NCBI GenBank assembly: GCA_963698405.1
Contig: CAVOQT010000002.1
Span: 514,175 to 578,174, forward strand
Source: SHZI01 sp963698405
GTDB lineage: Bacteria > Pseudomonadota > Gammaproteobacteria > Steroidobacterales > GCA-2729495
Length of the DNA: 64,000 nucleotides
Direction of reading: 5' to 3'
Shown: positions 41,199-51,360 of the stretch, piece after piece
Numbering within the stretch: position 1 is the stretch's first letter
Layout of the letters: every line of letters starts with the position of its first letter
Translations under genes and position numbers: made by a program
Notes under the pieces: generated by a model
The model's database searches: none
What the model saw: the letters and a program-made list of their open reading frames with translations, nothing else
Told to the model about the DNA's origin: nothing

Positions 41199-43289
41199 GT
41201 GCCACGGACTACCCCAATCGAGCAGTACCGGAATATCGGTATTTCTGCGCACATCGATGCGGGTAAGACCACCACTACAGAACGTGTACTGTTCTATAGC
41301 GGTGTATCGCACCGGATTGGCGAGGTCGACGACGGCGCGGCAACCATGGACTGGATGGAACTGGAGCAGGAGCGTGGCATCACGATCAGCTCTGCGGTGA
41401 CGACCTGTTTCTGGTCCGGCATGGAGCGGCAGTTTCCTGAGCACCGCATCAATATCATCGACACTCCGGGGCATGTCGACTTCACCATCGAAGTCGAGCG
41501 GTGCCTCCGTGTGCTCGATGGCGGCATAAGCCTCTTCTGTGCAGTCGGCGGCGTTGAGGCGCAGTCTGAAACGGTATGGCATCAGGCGAACAGGTATCGC
41601 CTCCCGCGCATTGCCTTCATCAACAAGATGGATAGGCCTGGGGCCGATTTCTTTCGCGTCGTTCGGCAGATCCGCGACCGGCTGCATGCCAATCCCGTTT
41701 TGCTGCAATTGCCGGTTGGCGTGGCGGATGGATTCAAGGGCGTCATAGACCTGGTCAGGATGGCGGCAATCCGCTGGGACGATGCATCCCAAGGCGTTCG
41801 CTTCGAGCTGGATGTAATTCCACCGGCGCTAGCCAGCCTGGCGCGTGAGTATCGCGAGAAGCTGGTCGAAGCAGCTGCCGATGGCGATGAAAAGCTGCTG
41901 AAGAAGTATCTCGATAGCGGCGATCTCTCGGTTGCCGAGATCAGGTACGGGCTTCGTCTGCGTACGCTGCGTAGTGAGATTCTTCCTGTGACTTGCGGGT
42001 CTGCTTTCCAGAACAAGGGCATTCAGGCAGTGCTGGATGCGGTCGTGGATTATCTTCCGTCCCCGGCTGACCAGCCGCCGGTTATCGGTATCCTTGAGAA
42101 CGGCAAGTCCGGCGCACGGATGATCAGTGATGACGAGCCGTTCTCAGCGCTGGCGTTCAAGGTGGCCGCCGACCCTCTTGCCGGAAGCCTTACCTTTTTT
42201 CGCGTGTATTCCGGCGTTTTGACTGTCGGCGATACTGTTCTCAATCCGACGACTGGCGTTCGCGAACCAGTTGATCATCTCGTGCAGATGCATGCCAATG
42301 AACGGGCTGATATCCGCGAGGTCCGGGCGGGCGATATTGCTGCAGCAGTCGGGCTGGGCGATGTAACGACTGGTGACACCCTGTGCGATGCACGCAGCGC
42401 GATTACACTGCAGAAAATCGAATTCCCGGAGCCGGTAATTTCGGTCGCTATCGAGCCGAAGACCAAGGCGGACCAGGAGCAGATCGCAACCGTGTTGCAA
42501 CAGCTCGCGAAAGAAGATCCTTCTTTTCGTGTGCGTACTGAGGACGATTCAGGCCGCGTAGTTGTAGCTGGCATGGGCGAGCTGCATCTGGAAATCATCG
42601 TTGACCGGATGCGTCGCGAGTTTGGTGTGACGGTCAATGCTGGACGACCGCAGATTGCCTATCGCGAGACAGTTTGCAGTAGCGTCGAACAGGAAGGCCG
42701 CTTTGTTGTTTCCGGGCCGGGCGCCTGTGCTCAGTATGGGCACGTGCTGCTGCGGATCGAGCCGCAGCCGCGCGGCGCCGGTTATGTTTTTGAGAATCGG
42801 GCGCCGGCAGATGCTATAGCTCCACAATTTGTTGCAGCTATAGATCAGGGTATCCGTGAGCAGATGGCTAACGGGATCCATGCTGGCTGCCCGATCATAG
42901 ATGTCAGGGTTAGCGTGGTCGGCGGCTCCTGCCATGCGACAGATTCCAGTGATCTGGCGTTCAGGATGGCCGGTTCACGCGCTTTCAGGGATGGTTGCTC
43001 CAGGGCAGGATCCCTGTTGCTCGAGCCGCTCATGAAAGTGGAGATCAGTACACCTGACCGCTTTATGGGGGACATTGCCGGCGACATTACCCGGCGTCGT
43101 GGCACCCTGAATGGCCTTGACGACTCTGCCGCCGGCAAGCTGCTGCGCGCCGAGGTGCCACTGGCCGGGATGTTTGGCTATGCTAGCGCGCTGCGTTCGA
43201 TGTCGCAGGGCCGTGCCACCTACTCAATGACATTTGGGAAGTACATTGAAGCCCCCTTGAATGTTGCTGACTCATTGGCCCAGAGCTAA
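41199..43289 (+). CDS. fusA: Elongation factor G, divergent domain IV
   Basis: Translocation GTPase in the canonical fusA slot; 696 residues with GTG start. The G domain is standard: AHIDAGKT 17-24, DTPGHVDF from 88, NKMD 142-145; domains II, III and V also match. Domain IV, which enters the decoding centre, is unusual: the near-universal SGGRGQYGHV stretch reads SGPGACAQYGHV (505-516), so the GGRGQ loop is replaced and two residues longer. The tip histidine is kept (GGSCHATDSS, H579). The str operon context says it is the main EF-G; alternatively a canonical EF-G lies elsewhere and this copy is specialised, for example in recycling. Confidence 0.93.
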   Translation: MPRTTPIEQYRNIGISAHIDAGKTTTTERVLFYSGVSHRIGEVDDGAATMDWMELEQERGITISSAVTTCFWSGMERQFPEHRINIIDTPGHVDFTIEVERCLRVLDGGISLFCAVGGVEAQSETVWHQANRYRLPRIAFINKMDRPGADFFRVVRQIRDRLHANPVLLQLPVGVADGFKGVIDLVRMAAIRWDDASQGVRFELDVIPPALASLAREYREKLVEAAADGDEKLLKKYLDSGDLSVAEIRYGLRLRTLRSEILPVTCGSAFQNKGIQAVLDAVVDYLPSPADQPPVIGILENGKSGARMISDDEPFSALAFKVAADPLAGSLTFFRVYSGVLTVGDTVLNPTTGVREPVDHLVQMHANERADIREVRAGDIAAAVGLGDVTTGDTLCDARSAITLQKIEFPEPVISVAIEPKTKADQEQIATVLQQLAKEDPSFRVRTEDDSGRVVVAGMGELHLEIIVDRMRREFGVTVNAGRPQIAYRETVCSSVEQEGRFVVSGPGACAQYGHVLLRIEPQPRGAGYVFENRAPADAIAPQFVAAIDQGIREQMANGIHAGCPIIDVRVSVVGGSCHATDSSDLAFRMAGSRAFRDGCSRAGSLLLEPLMKVEISTPDRFMGDIAGDITRRRGTLNGLDDSAAGKLLRAEVPLAGMFGYASALRSMSQGRATYSMTFGKYIEAPLNVADSLAQS

Positions 43290-43309
43290 GCCGGAAATCG
43301 CACCGCATT

Positions 43310-44547
<1,238 letters not shown>

Positions 44548-44604
44548 AAACAGTAGTAGAAATAGTGTTGCGGCCCATGGCCGCGTCTAAAGGTAGTAAA
44601 AGAA

Positions 44605-44919
44605 ATGGCCAAGAGTCAGAACATCAGGATCCGGTTGAAGGCGTTTGATCATCGCCTGCTTGATACGTCGGCACGTGAGATCGTTGAAACTGCCAAGCGC
44701 ACGGGTGCCCAGGTTCATGGCCCGGTTCCCTTGCCCAGCCGGATTGAGCGGTTTACAGTCCTGACCTCGCCGCATGTTGACAAGGATGCTCGGGATCAGT
44801 ACGAAATCCGGACCCACAAGCGGTTGATGGATATTGTCGAGCCTACTGATAAGACCGTAGATGCTCTAATGAAGCTTGAGCTGCCGGCTGGGGTCGACGT
44901 ACAGATCAAACTCAATTAG
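44605..44919 (+). CDS. rpsJ: 30S ribosomal protein S10
   Basis: 30S head protein that also serves as NusE in antitermination. 104 residues with IRIRLKAFDHRLLD and GPVPLPSRIERFTVL. It starts 59 bp after tufA with no promoter or long leader visible between them, so it is probably transcribed with the str operon. A new promoter follows its stop, splitting it from the L3 operon. Confidence 0.97.
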   Translation: MAKSQNIRIRLKAFDHRLLDTSAREIVETAKRTGAQVHGPVPLPSRIERFTVLTSPHVDKDARDQYEIRTHKRLMDIVEPTDKTVDALMKLELPAGVDVQIKLN

Positions 44920-44925
44920 CCGAAA

Positions 44926-45222
44926 TTGAACTAAGCCGGAAGACTGTTATACTAACCGGCTACGCGGTAGGTACCGACAGGTTCCCTGCGGTGCAAAAGC
45001 GTCGGTGGTATCTGGTCCGGAAACGGGCTTGGCCACAGAAGATCAAGGCTAAATAGACTGCGGCGGCCCGGGACGGGCCGCATAACAAATTGTTGAATCC
45101 GCCGTACGGCGCGGGTTCGGGGTCTCCGATGGAACGGCTGCGACCGCCAGAAGATGGTGGGGAGCTGCTTCCGCTCCGGATTCTCCAGCCAGCGGCAGGT
45201 AAGGCGATCAAGGTATAGCGAG
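44926..45222 (+). promoter_or_regulatory. Promoter and long leader between rpsJ and rplC
   Basis: TTGAAC (44926-44931), 16-bp spacer and TATACT (44948-44953) preceded by TG at 44945-44946, an extended -10. Transcription would start near 44961, leaving about 260 nt untranslated. GCGGCCC (45063-45069) and GGGCCGC (45075-45081) form a 7-bp hairpin, and several more stem candidates follow. In enteric bacteria the promoter and L4-binding S10 leader precede rpsJ; here an equivalent seems to precede rplC. Confidence 0.65.
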
Positions 45223-45879
45223 ATGACCATCGGTCTGGTAGGGCGAAAGCGCGGAATGACGCGAATCTTCACTGAGGAAGGCGTTTCTGTGCCTGTCACT
45301 GTTATTGAGGCGCTGCCGAATCGCGTCACGCGGGTCAAGTCTGTTGACTCGGACGGCTATTCGGCAGTCAAGGTCACCACGGGTTCAGTAAAGCTGAGCC
45401 GGATCAGCAAGACACTGGCTGGTGAGTACGCAAAGGCTGGCGTAGAGCCAGGCGAGGGTATGTGGGAGTTTCGCGTCAGTGATGAAGAGGCCGGCGCGCA
45501 CCCCCAGGGGGCGCAGATTACGGTCGAGGCGTTTACTGCAGGGCAGCTTGTCGATGTTCGTGGTACCACGATCGGCAAGGGCTATGCCGGCACCATCAAG
45601 CGGCACCACTTCAGTGGCCAGGACGCCACGCACGGTAACTCGGTTTCGCACCGCGTGCCGGGTTCCATCGGTCAGCGCCAAACGCCCGGCCGTGTGTTCA
45701 AGGGCAAGCGGATGTCGGGTCATCTGGGCAATATCGGGCGCAGCATATTGAATCTGGCTGTTGTACGGGTTGATGCCGAGCGCAACCTGTTGCTGGTCAA
45801 GGGTGCTGTGCCAGGGCATGCGGGTTCGCACGTGGTGGTGAAACCCGCCGTGAAGACTCGCCGCAAGAAGAAGGGTTGA
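45223..45879 (+). CDS. rplC: 50S ribosomal protein L3
   Basis: Early 50S assembly protein whose loop reaches the peptidyl-transferase centre. 218 residues starting MTIGLVGRKRGMTRIF; GKGYAGTIKRHHFSGQDATHG and SIGQRQTPGRVFKGKRMSGH are conserved, with the glutamine that is methylated in relatives. ATG 45223 is fixed by homology; an in-frame upstream extension lies in the leader. Confidence 0.97.
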   Translation: MTIGLVGRKRGMTRIFTEEGVSVPVTVIEALPNRVTRVKSVDSDGYSAVKVTTGSVKLSRISKTLAGEYAKAGVEPGEGMWEFRVSDEEAGAHPQGAQITVEAFTAGQLVDVRGTTIGKGYAGTIKRHHFSGQDATHGNSVSHRVPGSIGQRQTPGRVFKGKRMSGHLGNIGRSILNLAVVRVDAERNLLLVKGAVPGHAGSHVVVKPAVKTRRKKKG

Positions 45880-45884
45880 GGGAG

Positions 45885-46487
45885 ATGAAGCTCGCAATTC
45901 ACGGTGGCGGCAGCCTTGAGGTATCCGAGGATACCTTTGGTGCCAAGTTCAACGAGGCTTTGATCCATCAGGTCATTACCGCCTATATGGCGGGTGGTCG
46001 GGCTGGTACCAAGGCGCAGAAGACCCGTGCTGAAGTCCGGGGTGGTGGACGCAAGCCGTTCAAGCAGAAAGGTACCGGGCGCGCCCGTGCCGGTACGACG
46101 CGTGGCCCGATCTGGGTCGGTGGTGGCAGGGCATTTGCTGCCAAGCCCCGCGACTACAGCCAGAAGGTCAACCGGAAGATGTATCAGGCTGCAATGCGGT
46201 CGGTTTTCTCCGAGTTGGTGCGGCAGGAGCGTCTCATCGTCGTCGATGATATTGAGATTGCCCGGCCAAAGACCCGCGATCTCGTTGCTTATCTGCAGGG
46301 CTTCAGTCTGGAGCGCGTACTGATTCTCGTCGATGAGTGCAAAGACAACCTGCGTTTGTCGGCCCAGAATCTTCACTGGGTTGATGTTGTCGATATCCAC
46401 AGCCTGAACCCGCTGGCGCTCGTCCGTTTTGAGAAAGTGCTGGCTACTGCTGCTGCAGTCAAGGCTGTCGGGGAGCGTCTGTCATGA
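45885..46487 (+). CDS. rplD: 50S ribosomal protein L4
   Basis: Lines the exit tunnel and, in E. coli, represses its own operon through the leader mRNA. 200 residues; the tunnel loop region RAGTKAQKTRAEVRGGGRKP and KGTGRARAGTTRGPIWVGGG is conserved. Starts 5 bp after rplC; its end overlaps rplW by ATGA. Confidence 0.97.
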   Translation: MKLAIHGGGSLEVSEDTFGAKFNEALIHQVITAYMAGGRAGTKAQKTRAEVRGGGRKPFKQKGTGRARAGTTRGPIWVGGGRAFAAKPRDYSQKVNRKMYQAAMRSVFSELVRQERLIVVDDIEIARPKTRDLVAYLQGFSLERVLILVDECKDNLRLSAQNLHWVDVVDIHSLNPLALVRFEKVLATAAAVKAVGERLS

Positions 46488-46792
46488 CCGTCAATCTGGC
46501 CAATGAAAAGTTGATGTCCGTGCTGATCGGGCCGCACCTCTCGGAAAAGAGTAGTCGGGTGGCGGAGCGCGTCAGACAGTTTGTGTTCAAGGTGCGCCGT
46601 GACGCAGACAAGAAACAGGTCAAGCGTGCGGTTGAGTTGATGTTCGACGTCAAGGTTACCGCGGTGCAGGTTGTGCATGTGGCTGGCAAGGTGAAGCGCC
46701 TGGGCCGCAGTATCGGACGTCGGCAGGACTGGAAGAAAGCCTATGTAACGCTGGCCGAAGGCCAGGATATCGATTTCCACGGGAACGCCTGA
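46484..46792 (+). CDS. rplW: 50S ribosomal protein L23
   Basis: Sits at the tunnel exit and docks trigger factor and SRP. 102 residues; IGPHLSEKSSRVAE and FKVRRDADKKQVKRAVE are typical. ATGA overlap with rplD. Confidence 0.96.
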   Translation: MTVNLANEKLMSVLIGPHLSEKSSRVAERVRQFVFKVRRDADKKQVKRAVELMFDVKVTAVQVVHVAGKVKRLGRSIGRRQDWKKAYVTLAEGQDIDFHGNA

Positions 46793-46841
46793 CAGGCTCC
46801 GGAAGAAAGACGTTCGATCAAGAGACCCTAGGGCTTAAACC

Positions 46842-47669
46842 ATGGCACTCCAGCAAACAAAACCAACCTCACCTGGGCGTCGTTTCGTCGTCAAGGTGAC
46901 GACACCGGATCTCCACAAGGGCAAGCCGCATGCACCGCTCGTTGTGCAGATCGGTCGGTCCACCGGACGCAACAGTCATGGTCGTATTACCACGCGGCAC
47001 AAGGGTGGTGGCCACAAGCGCCTTTACCGGATCATTGATTTCAAGCGCGACAAGGACGGGGTTCCGGCCAAGGTCGAGCACATTGAATATGATCCGAACC
47101 GCAGCGCACATATCGCCTTGCTGCTATATGCGGATGGCGAGCGTCGCTACATCATTGCGACCAAGGGCCTCGTTGCCGGTGACAGTGTGGTTTCCGGGCG
47201 CGACTCACCAATAAAGCCTGGCAATGCCATGCCGTTGCGAAATATTCCCGTAGGTACCCTGGTGCATGCCGTGGAACTGAAGCCGGGCAAGGGTGCCCAG
47301 CTCGCACGTGCAGCCGGTACCGGTGTCCAGATCGTGGCTCGTGAGGGCATCTATGCGACCGTCCGGCTTCGTTCCGGCGAGATGCGCAAGGTGCACGTTG
47401 AATGTCGCGCGACGATCGGTGAGGTCGGTCGCGAGGAGCACAACCTGCGCAAGTTCGGCAAGGCCGGAGCAAAGCGCTGGCGCGGTATTCGCCCAACGGT
47501 TCGCGGCGTAGCCATGAACCCGGTAGACCACCCGCACGGTGGTGGTGAAGGCAAGACCTCGGGTGGTCGCCATCCCGTTACGCCATGGGGCGTCAAGACC
47601 AAGGGCTACAAGACCCGGCATAACAAGCGAACTGCCGGAATGATCGTGCGTCGGCGCGACAAGAAGTAA
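46842..47669 (+). CDS. rplB: 50S ribosomal protein L2
   Basis: Universal 50S protein needed for subunit joining and peptidyl transfer. 275 residues with the RNA-binding domain (GRNSHGRITTRHKGGGHKR) and the C-terminal VDHPHGGGEGKTSGGRHPV, which holds the essential histidine. 49 bp after rplW. Confidence 0.98.
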   Translation: MALQQTKPTSPGRRFVVKVTTPDLHKGKPHAPLVVQIGRSTGRNSHGRITTRHKGGGHKRLYRIIDFKRDKDGVPAKVEHIEYDPNRSAHIALLLYADGERRYIIATKGLVAGDSVVSGRDSPIKPGNAMPLRNIPVGTLVHAVELKPGKGAQLARAAGTGVQIVAREGIYATVRLRSGEMRKVHVECRATIGEVGREEHNLRKFGKAGAKRWRGIRPTVRGVAMNPVDHPHGGGEGKTSGGRHPVTPWGVKTKGYKTRHNKRTAGMIVRRRDKK

Positions 47670-47697
47670 CGACAGGTACCGTCAAAGGATTTGAATC

Positions 47698-47979
47698 GTG
47701 GCACGTTCTGTAAAAAAGGGGCCGTTTATCGACCTGCATCTGGCCAACAAGGTCAGGGCTGCAGTCGGCACAAACAATCGTCGGCCGATCAAGACCTGGT
47801 CGCGACGTTCAACGATCCTGCCGGAAATGGTTGGTCTCACGATTGCCATTCATAACGGTCGTGATCACATCCCGGTGCTGATTACCGAGAACATGGTTGG
47901 CCACAAGCTCGGCGAATTCGCCGTAACCCGGACCTTCAAGGGTCATTCGGGTGACAAGAAGACAAAGGCTGCAGGTTAA
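47698..47979 (+). CDS. rpsS: 30S ribosomal protein S19
   Basis: 30S head protein forming bridges to 50S. 93 residues starting with GTG (product begins ARSVKKGPFIDLHL); RRSTILPEMVGLTIAIHNG and MVGHKLGEFAVTRTF are typical. Confidence 0.97.
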   Translation: MARSVKKGPFIDLHLANKVRAAVGTNNRRPIKTWSRRSTILPEMVGLTIAIHNGRDHIPVLITENMVGHKLGEFAVTRTFKGHSGDKKTKAAG

Positions 47980-47989
47980 GGAGCCGGAT

Positions 47990-48322
47990 ATGCAGGTTTC
48001 CGCCACATTGAAGTACGCGCGCATCTCGCCGCAGAAATGCCGGCTGGTTGCCGATGCCATTCGCGGCAAGACAGTCGCGAACGCCAGTCAGATCCTGCAG
48101 TTGATGCCCAAGAAGGGCGCTCTTCTGCTGAAGAAAGTGCTGGATTCGGCTATCGCCAACGCAGAGCATAACAACGCGGCAGATATCGATGAATTACGGG
48201 TATCTACCGTTTTCGTGAATGAAGCGCCGCGGCTACGTCGGTTTCGCGCTTCTGCGAAAGGTCGGGCTTCGCCTCGCCAGAAGCGCAGCAGTCATATCAC
48301 CATACAAGTCGCGGACGAATAG
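47990..48322 (+). CDS. rplV: 50S ribosomal protein L22
   Basis: Exit-tunnel protein whose beta hairpin faces L4. 110 residues starting MQVSATLKYARISPQKCRLV; the C-terminal hairpin PRLRRFRASAKGRASPRQKR is intact, with no known macrolide-resistance deletion. 10 bp after rpsS, preceded by GGAG. Confidence 0.97.
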   Translation: MQVSATLKYARISPQKCRLVADAIRGKTVANASQILQLMPKKGALLLKKVLDSAIANAEHNNAADIDELRVSTVFVNEAPRLRRFRASAKGRASPRQKRSSHITIQVADE

Positions 48323-48326
48323 CAGC

Positions 48327-49016
48327 ATGGGACAGAAGGTCAATCCGATCGGCATCCGGCTCGGTATCACGCGGGACTGGGCGTCCAAGTGGTATGCCGA
48401 CCAGCGTACGTTCCCGCATTACATTGCCATGGACTTCAAGGTCCGTGAGTTTCTGAAAAAGAAGCTCAAGGATGCCTCGATAAGCAAGATCCTGATTGAG
48501 CGACCGGCACGCAAGGCGCATATCACGATTCATACGGCGCGGCCGGGTGTAGTTATCGGCAAGAAGGGCGAGGACATCGAGAGCTTGCGGGCCCAAGTGG
48601 CCAAACTGCTGAAGATGCCGATCAATGATGTGCGGATCAATATTGCGGAAATCCGCAAGCCGGAGCTGGATGCAAAGCTGGTTGCCGAGGGCATCGCGCA
48701 GCAGCTCGAGCGGCGGGTGATGTTCCGGCGGGCCATGAAGCGTTCCGTGCAGAACACCATGCGTCTCGGTGCGCTGGGCATCAAGGTGCAGGTTTCGGGC
48801 CGTCTGAACGGTGGTGAGATTGCGCGCACGGAGTGGACGCGGGAAGGGCGTGTGCCTTTGCATACCTTCCGCGCTGATATCGATTACGCACTGGCAGAAG
48901 CGATGACGACCTACGGAGTCATTGGTGTAAAGGTCTGGATCTTCCGCGGTGAAGTATTCGACCGACAGGAAATCGCGACGGAAGAAACTGCAGCCCCGGC
49001 TGTGGCGGCGCGTTAA
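48327..49016 (+). CDS. rpsC: 30S ribosomal protein S3
   Basis: 30S head protein with a KH domain, part of the mRNA entry helicase. 229 residues starting MGQKVNPIGIRLGITRDW; the KH motif reads VVIGKKGEDIESLR. Starts 4 bp after rplV. An in-frame extension covering the rplV end is rejected. Confidence 0.97.
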   Translation: MGQKVNPIGIRLGITRDWASKWYADQRTFPHYIAMDFKVREFLKKKLKDASISKILIERPARKAHITIHTARPGVVIGKKGEDIESLRAQVAKLLKMPINDVRINIAEIRKPELDAKLVAEGIAQQLERRVMFRRAMKRSVQNTMRLGALGIKVQVSGRLNGGEIARTEWTREGRVPLHTFRADIDYALAEAMTTYGVIGVKVWIFRGEVFDRQEIATEETAAPAVAAR

Positions 49017-49028
49017 GGAATTGACGAA

Positions 49029-49442
49029 ATGTTGCAGCCAAAACGCACCAAGTTCAGAAAACAGTTCAAGGGCCGTAATCGCGGACTCGCACAGCGCGGT
49101 AATACCGTCGCTTTCGGTGAGTTCGGGCTGAAAGCTACCGACCGTTGTCGCCTGACTGCACGTCAGATCGAGGCCGCACGTCGGGCGATGACCCGCTACG
49201 TAAAGCGTGGTGGCAAGGTCTGGATCCGGGTATTTCCGGATAAGCCGATTACCGCCAAGCCGCTGGAAGTCCGGCAGGGCAGTGGTAAGGGTAATGTCGA
49301 GTTCTGGGTCGCCCTTGTGCAGCCTGGTACGGTGCTTTACGAAATGGAAGGCGTGACCGAGGCGATTGCCCGCGAGGCCTTCCGTCTGGCGGCATCAAAG
49401 CTGCCGGTAGCTACTACGTTTGTGAGCCGGCACGTTATTTAA
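49029..49442 (+). CDS. rplP: 50S ribosomal protein L16
   Basis: Supports A-site tRNA binding. 137 residues; MLQPKRTKFRKQFKGRNRG at the start and IRVFPDKPITAKPLEVRQGS in the middle, including the arginine hydroxylated in E. coli (region after KPLEVRQG). Confidence 0.97.
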   Translation: MLQPKRTKFRKQFKGRNRGLAQRGNTVAFGEFGLKATDRCRLTARQIEAARRAMTRYVKRGGKVWIRVFPDKPITAKPLEVRQGSGKGNVEFWVALVQPGTVLYEMEGVTEAIAREAFRLAASKLPVATTFVSRHVI

Positions 49443-49467
49443 CGTCCGGTATTTGGGGATTTAGGCG

Positions 49468-49680
49468 ATGAAGCTGACCGACCTGCGCAAGAAAACCGAA
49501 GCCCAGCTGGGCGAAGAACTGCTTGGCCTGCGCAAGGAGCAGTTCAACCTGCGTATGCAGCGTGCAACGGGTCAGCTGAGCAAGCCGGATCAGTTCGCCA
49601 AGGTGCGGAAAAACATAGCGCGGATAAAGACACTGATGACCGAGCAGAGCAACAAGACAAAAACCGGTGGTGCGGCATGA
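49468..49680 (+). CDS. rpmC: 50S ribosomal protein L29
   Basis: Small two-helix protein near the tunnel exit, next to L23. 70 residues, slightly longer than the E. coli 63 because of a short polar tail. ATGA overlap with rpsQ. Confidence 0.95.
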   Translation: MKLTDLRKKTEAQLGEELLGLRKEQFNLRMQRATGQLSKPDQFAKVRKNIARIKTLMTEQSNKTKTGGAA

Positions 49681-49964
49681 GCAATAACGTGAGCAGCCCG
49701 GCCGCTGATGCGCCGCGCATCCGGATTCTGACTGGTACGGTAGTCAGCAATGGCATGCAGAAGACCATCGCTGTTGTTGTTGAACGGCTCGTCAAGCATC
49801 CGCGGTACAGCAAGTATGTGCGCCGTACCACCAAGTTGCTGGCGCACGACGAGAGCAACACGTCCCAGAAAGGGGATGTGGTTTCCATTACCGAGTGTCG
49901 GCCTTACTCGAAGCGCAAGGCCTGGCGGCTCGTAGAGGTTATCAAGCGGGCAGAGGCGGAGTAA
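49677..49964 (+). CDS. rpsQ: 30S ribosomal protein S17
   Basis: OB-fold protein binding 16S helices 7 and 11. 95 residues with GTVVSNGMQKTIAVVVERLV and GDVVSITECRPYSKRKAWRL; the N terminus is about 10 residues longer than in E. coli. Overlaps rpmC by four bases; rplN follows after 65 bp. Confidence 0.96.
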   Translation: MSNNVSSPAADAPRIRILTGTVVSNGMQKTIAVVVERLVKHPRYSKYVRRTTKLLAHDESNTSQKGDVVSITECRPYSKRKAWRLVEVIKRAEAE

Positions 49965-50029
49965 GCGTTCCTCACGGAATGTCTGTCTCTCAACAGCCTT
50001 AGCAGCGCCGGTTTTATCGGGAATCGATC

Positions 50030-50398
50030 ATGATCCAAATGCAAAGTTACCTCGCGGCCGCCGACAATAGCGGTGCTCGCCAGATGATGTGCATCAAGGT
50101 GCTTGGTGGCAGTCGCCGTCGTTATGCGTATATCGGCGATGTCATCAAGGTCAGTATCAAGGATGCGATCCCCCGGGGTCGGGTCAAGAAGGGCGAGGTC
50201 TACAACGCGGTCGTGGTGCGTACCCGCAAGGGTGTGCGACGCCCCGATGGTTCGGTGATCCGTTTCGATGGCAATGCAGCAGTGCTTCTGAACAACAAGC
50301 TGGAGCCAATCGGTACGCGTATTTTCGGGCCAGTGACCCGCGAACTGCGTAACGAGAACTTCATGAAGATCATTTCTCTGGCACCGGAGGTGCTCTGA
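50030..50398 (+). CDS. rplN: 50S ribosomal protein L14
   Basis: First gene of the spc block; forms intersubunit bridges with 16S helix 44. 122 residues, MIQMQSYLAAADNSGARQ and IGTRIFGPVTRELR are conserved. Confidence 0.97.
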   Translation: MIQMQSYLAAADNSGARQMMCIKVLGGSRRRYAYIGDVIKVSIKDAIPRGRVKKGEVYNAVVVRTRKGVRRPDGSVIRFDGNAAVLLNNKLEPIGTRIFGPVTRELRNENFMKIISLAPEVL

Positions 50399-50438
50399 GT
50401 GTCGCTGGATAGTGGCGAGCTCAGTGGAAGGTAGGGTT

Positions 50439-50753
50439 GTGAACAGGATCAAGAAAAATGACCAGGTAATCGTCAGCACCGGCCGCGACAAGGGCCGGCG
50501 CGGGACTGTTGCCAAGGTGGACGGTGATCGGGTCTGGGTCGATGGCGTCAATGTCGTGAAGCGGCATCAGCGTCCGAATCCGAGCAAGGGTCTGCAGGGC
50601 GGTATCATCGATAAAGAGATGTCCCTGCATATATCGAACGTGATGCTGTTTAACCCGGTGACCAACAAGGGTGACCGCATCGGTTTCCGTACGCTGGAAG
50701 ACGGTCGGAAAGTCAGGTACTTCAAGTCGAACAAAGAGGTCGTGGATGCTTGA
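50439..50753 (+). CDS. rplX: 50S ribosomal protein L24
   Basis: 50S assembly initiator with a KOW motif (IVSTGRDKGRRGTVAKVDGD). 104 residues, the E. coli length, from GTG 50439, which follows GGAAGGTAGG. A start 27 bp upstream is possible but lacks homology. Confidence 0.94.
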   Translation: MNRIKKNDQVIVSTGRDKGRRGTVAKVDGDRVWVDGVNVVKRHQRPNPSKGLQGGIIDKEMSLHISNVMLFNPVTNKGDRIGFRTLEDGRKVRYFKSNKEVVDA

Positions 50754-50804
50754 TCCGTGCCTGGCTGAGCCAGAGCGGCGGGTCAACAGAATCCCAGCAA
50801 GTTT

Positions 50805-51344
50805 ATGACCAGACTACAGCAAGAGTACGTCACCACCATCGTGCCGAAACTGCGTGAGCGGCTTGGTATCGACAATGTGATGGAAGTGCCGCGGATCACC
50901 AAGATCACGCTGAACATGGGCGTGGGTGAGACGATCACGGACAAGAAAGTCATTGAAAAGGCTGTGCAGGATATGACGCACATTGCCGGACAGAAGCCGC
51001 AGATCACGCTCGCGCGGAAATCAGTAGCAACCTTCAAGGTTCGCGAGGGCTATCCGGTTGGCTGCAAGGTCACCCTGCGCCGTGCCCGCATGTATGAGTT
51101 TCTTGACCGCCTGGTCAATATCGCCATTCCGCGTGTACGGGATTTTCGTGGCCTGAATGGCCGGTCTTTTGATGGCCGTGGCAATTACAGCATGGGCATC
51201 CAGGAACAGATCATTTTCCCGGAAATCAACTACGACAAGATCGATACGATCCGGGGTATGGATATCACGATTACAACGACCGCGCGTACAGATGAGCATG
51301 CGCGGGCATTGCTTGAAGCCTTTAATTTTCCTTTCCGCAAGTGA
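50805..51344 (+). CDS. rplE: 50S ribosomal protein L5
   Basis: Binds 5S rRNA and contacts the P-site tRNA. 179 residues; MGVGETITDKKVIEKA, LRRARMYEFLDRLVNIAIPR and GNYSMGIQEQIIFPEI are typical. Follows rplX by 51 bp; in E. coli the S8 target site lies at this gene start. Confidence 0.97.
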   Translation: MTRLQQEYVTTIVPKLRERLGIDNVMEVPRITKITLNMGVGETITDKKVIEKAVQDMTHIAGQKPQITLARKSVATFKVREGYPVGCKVTLRRARMYEFLDRLVNIAIPRVRDFRGLNGRSFDGRGNYSMGIQEQIIFPEINYDKIDTIRGMDITITTTARTDEHARALLEAFNFPFRK

Positions 51345-51360
51345 CAGGATAAATCCGAAC

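Noticed and set aside
41055..41792. Open frame antisense to rpsG/fusA
   Set aside because: Overlaps two certain genes and has unlikely composition.
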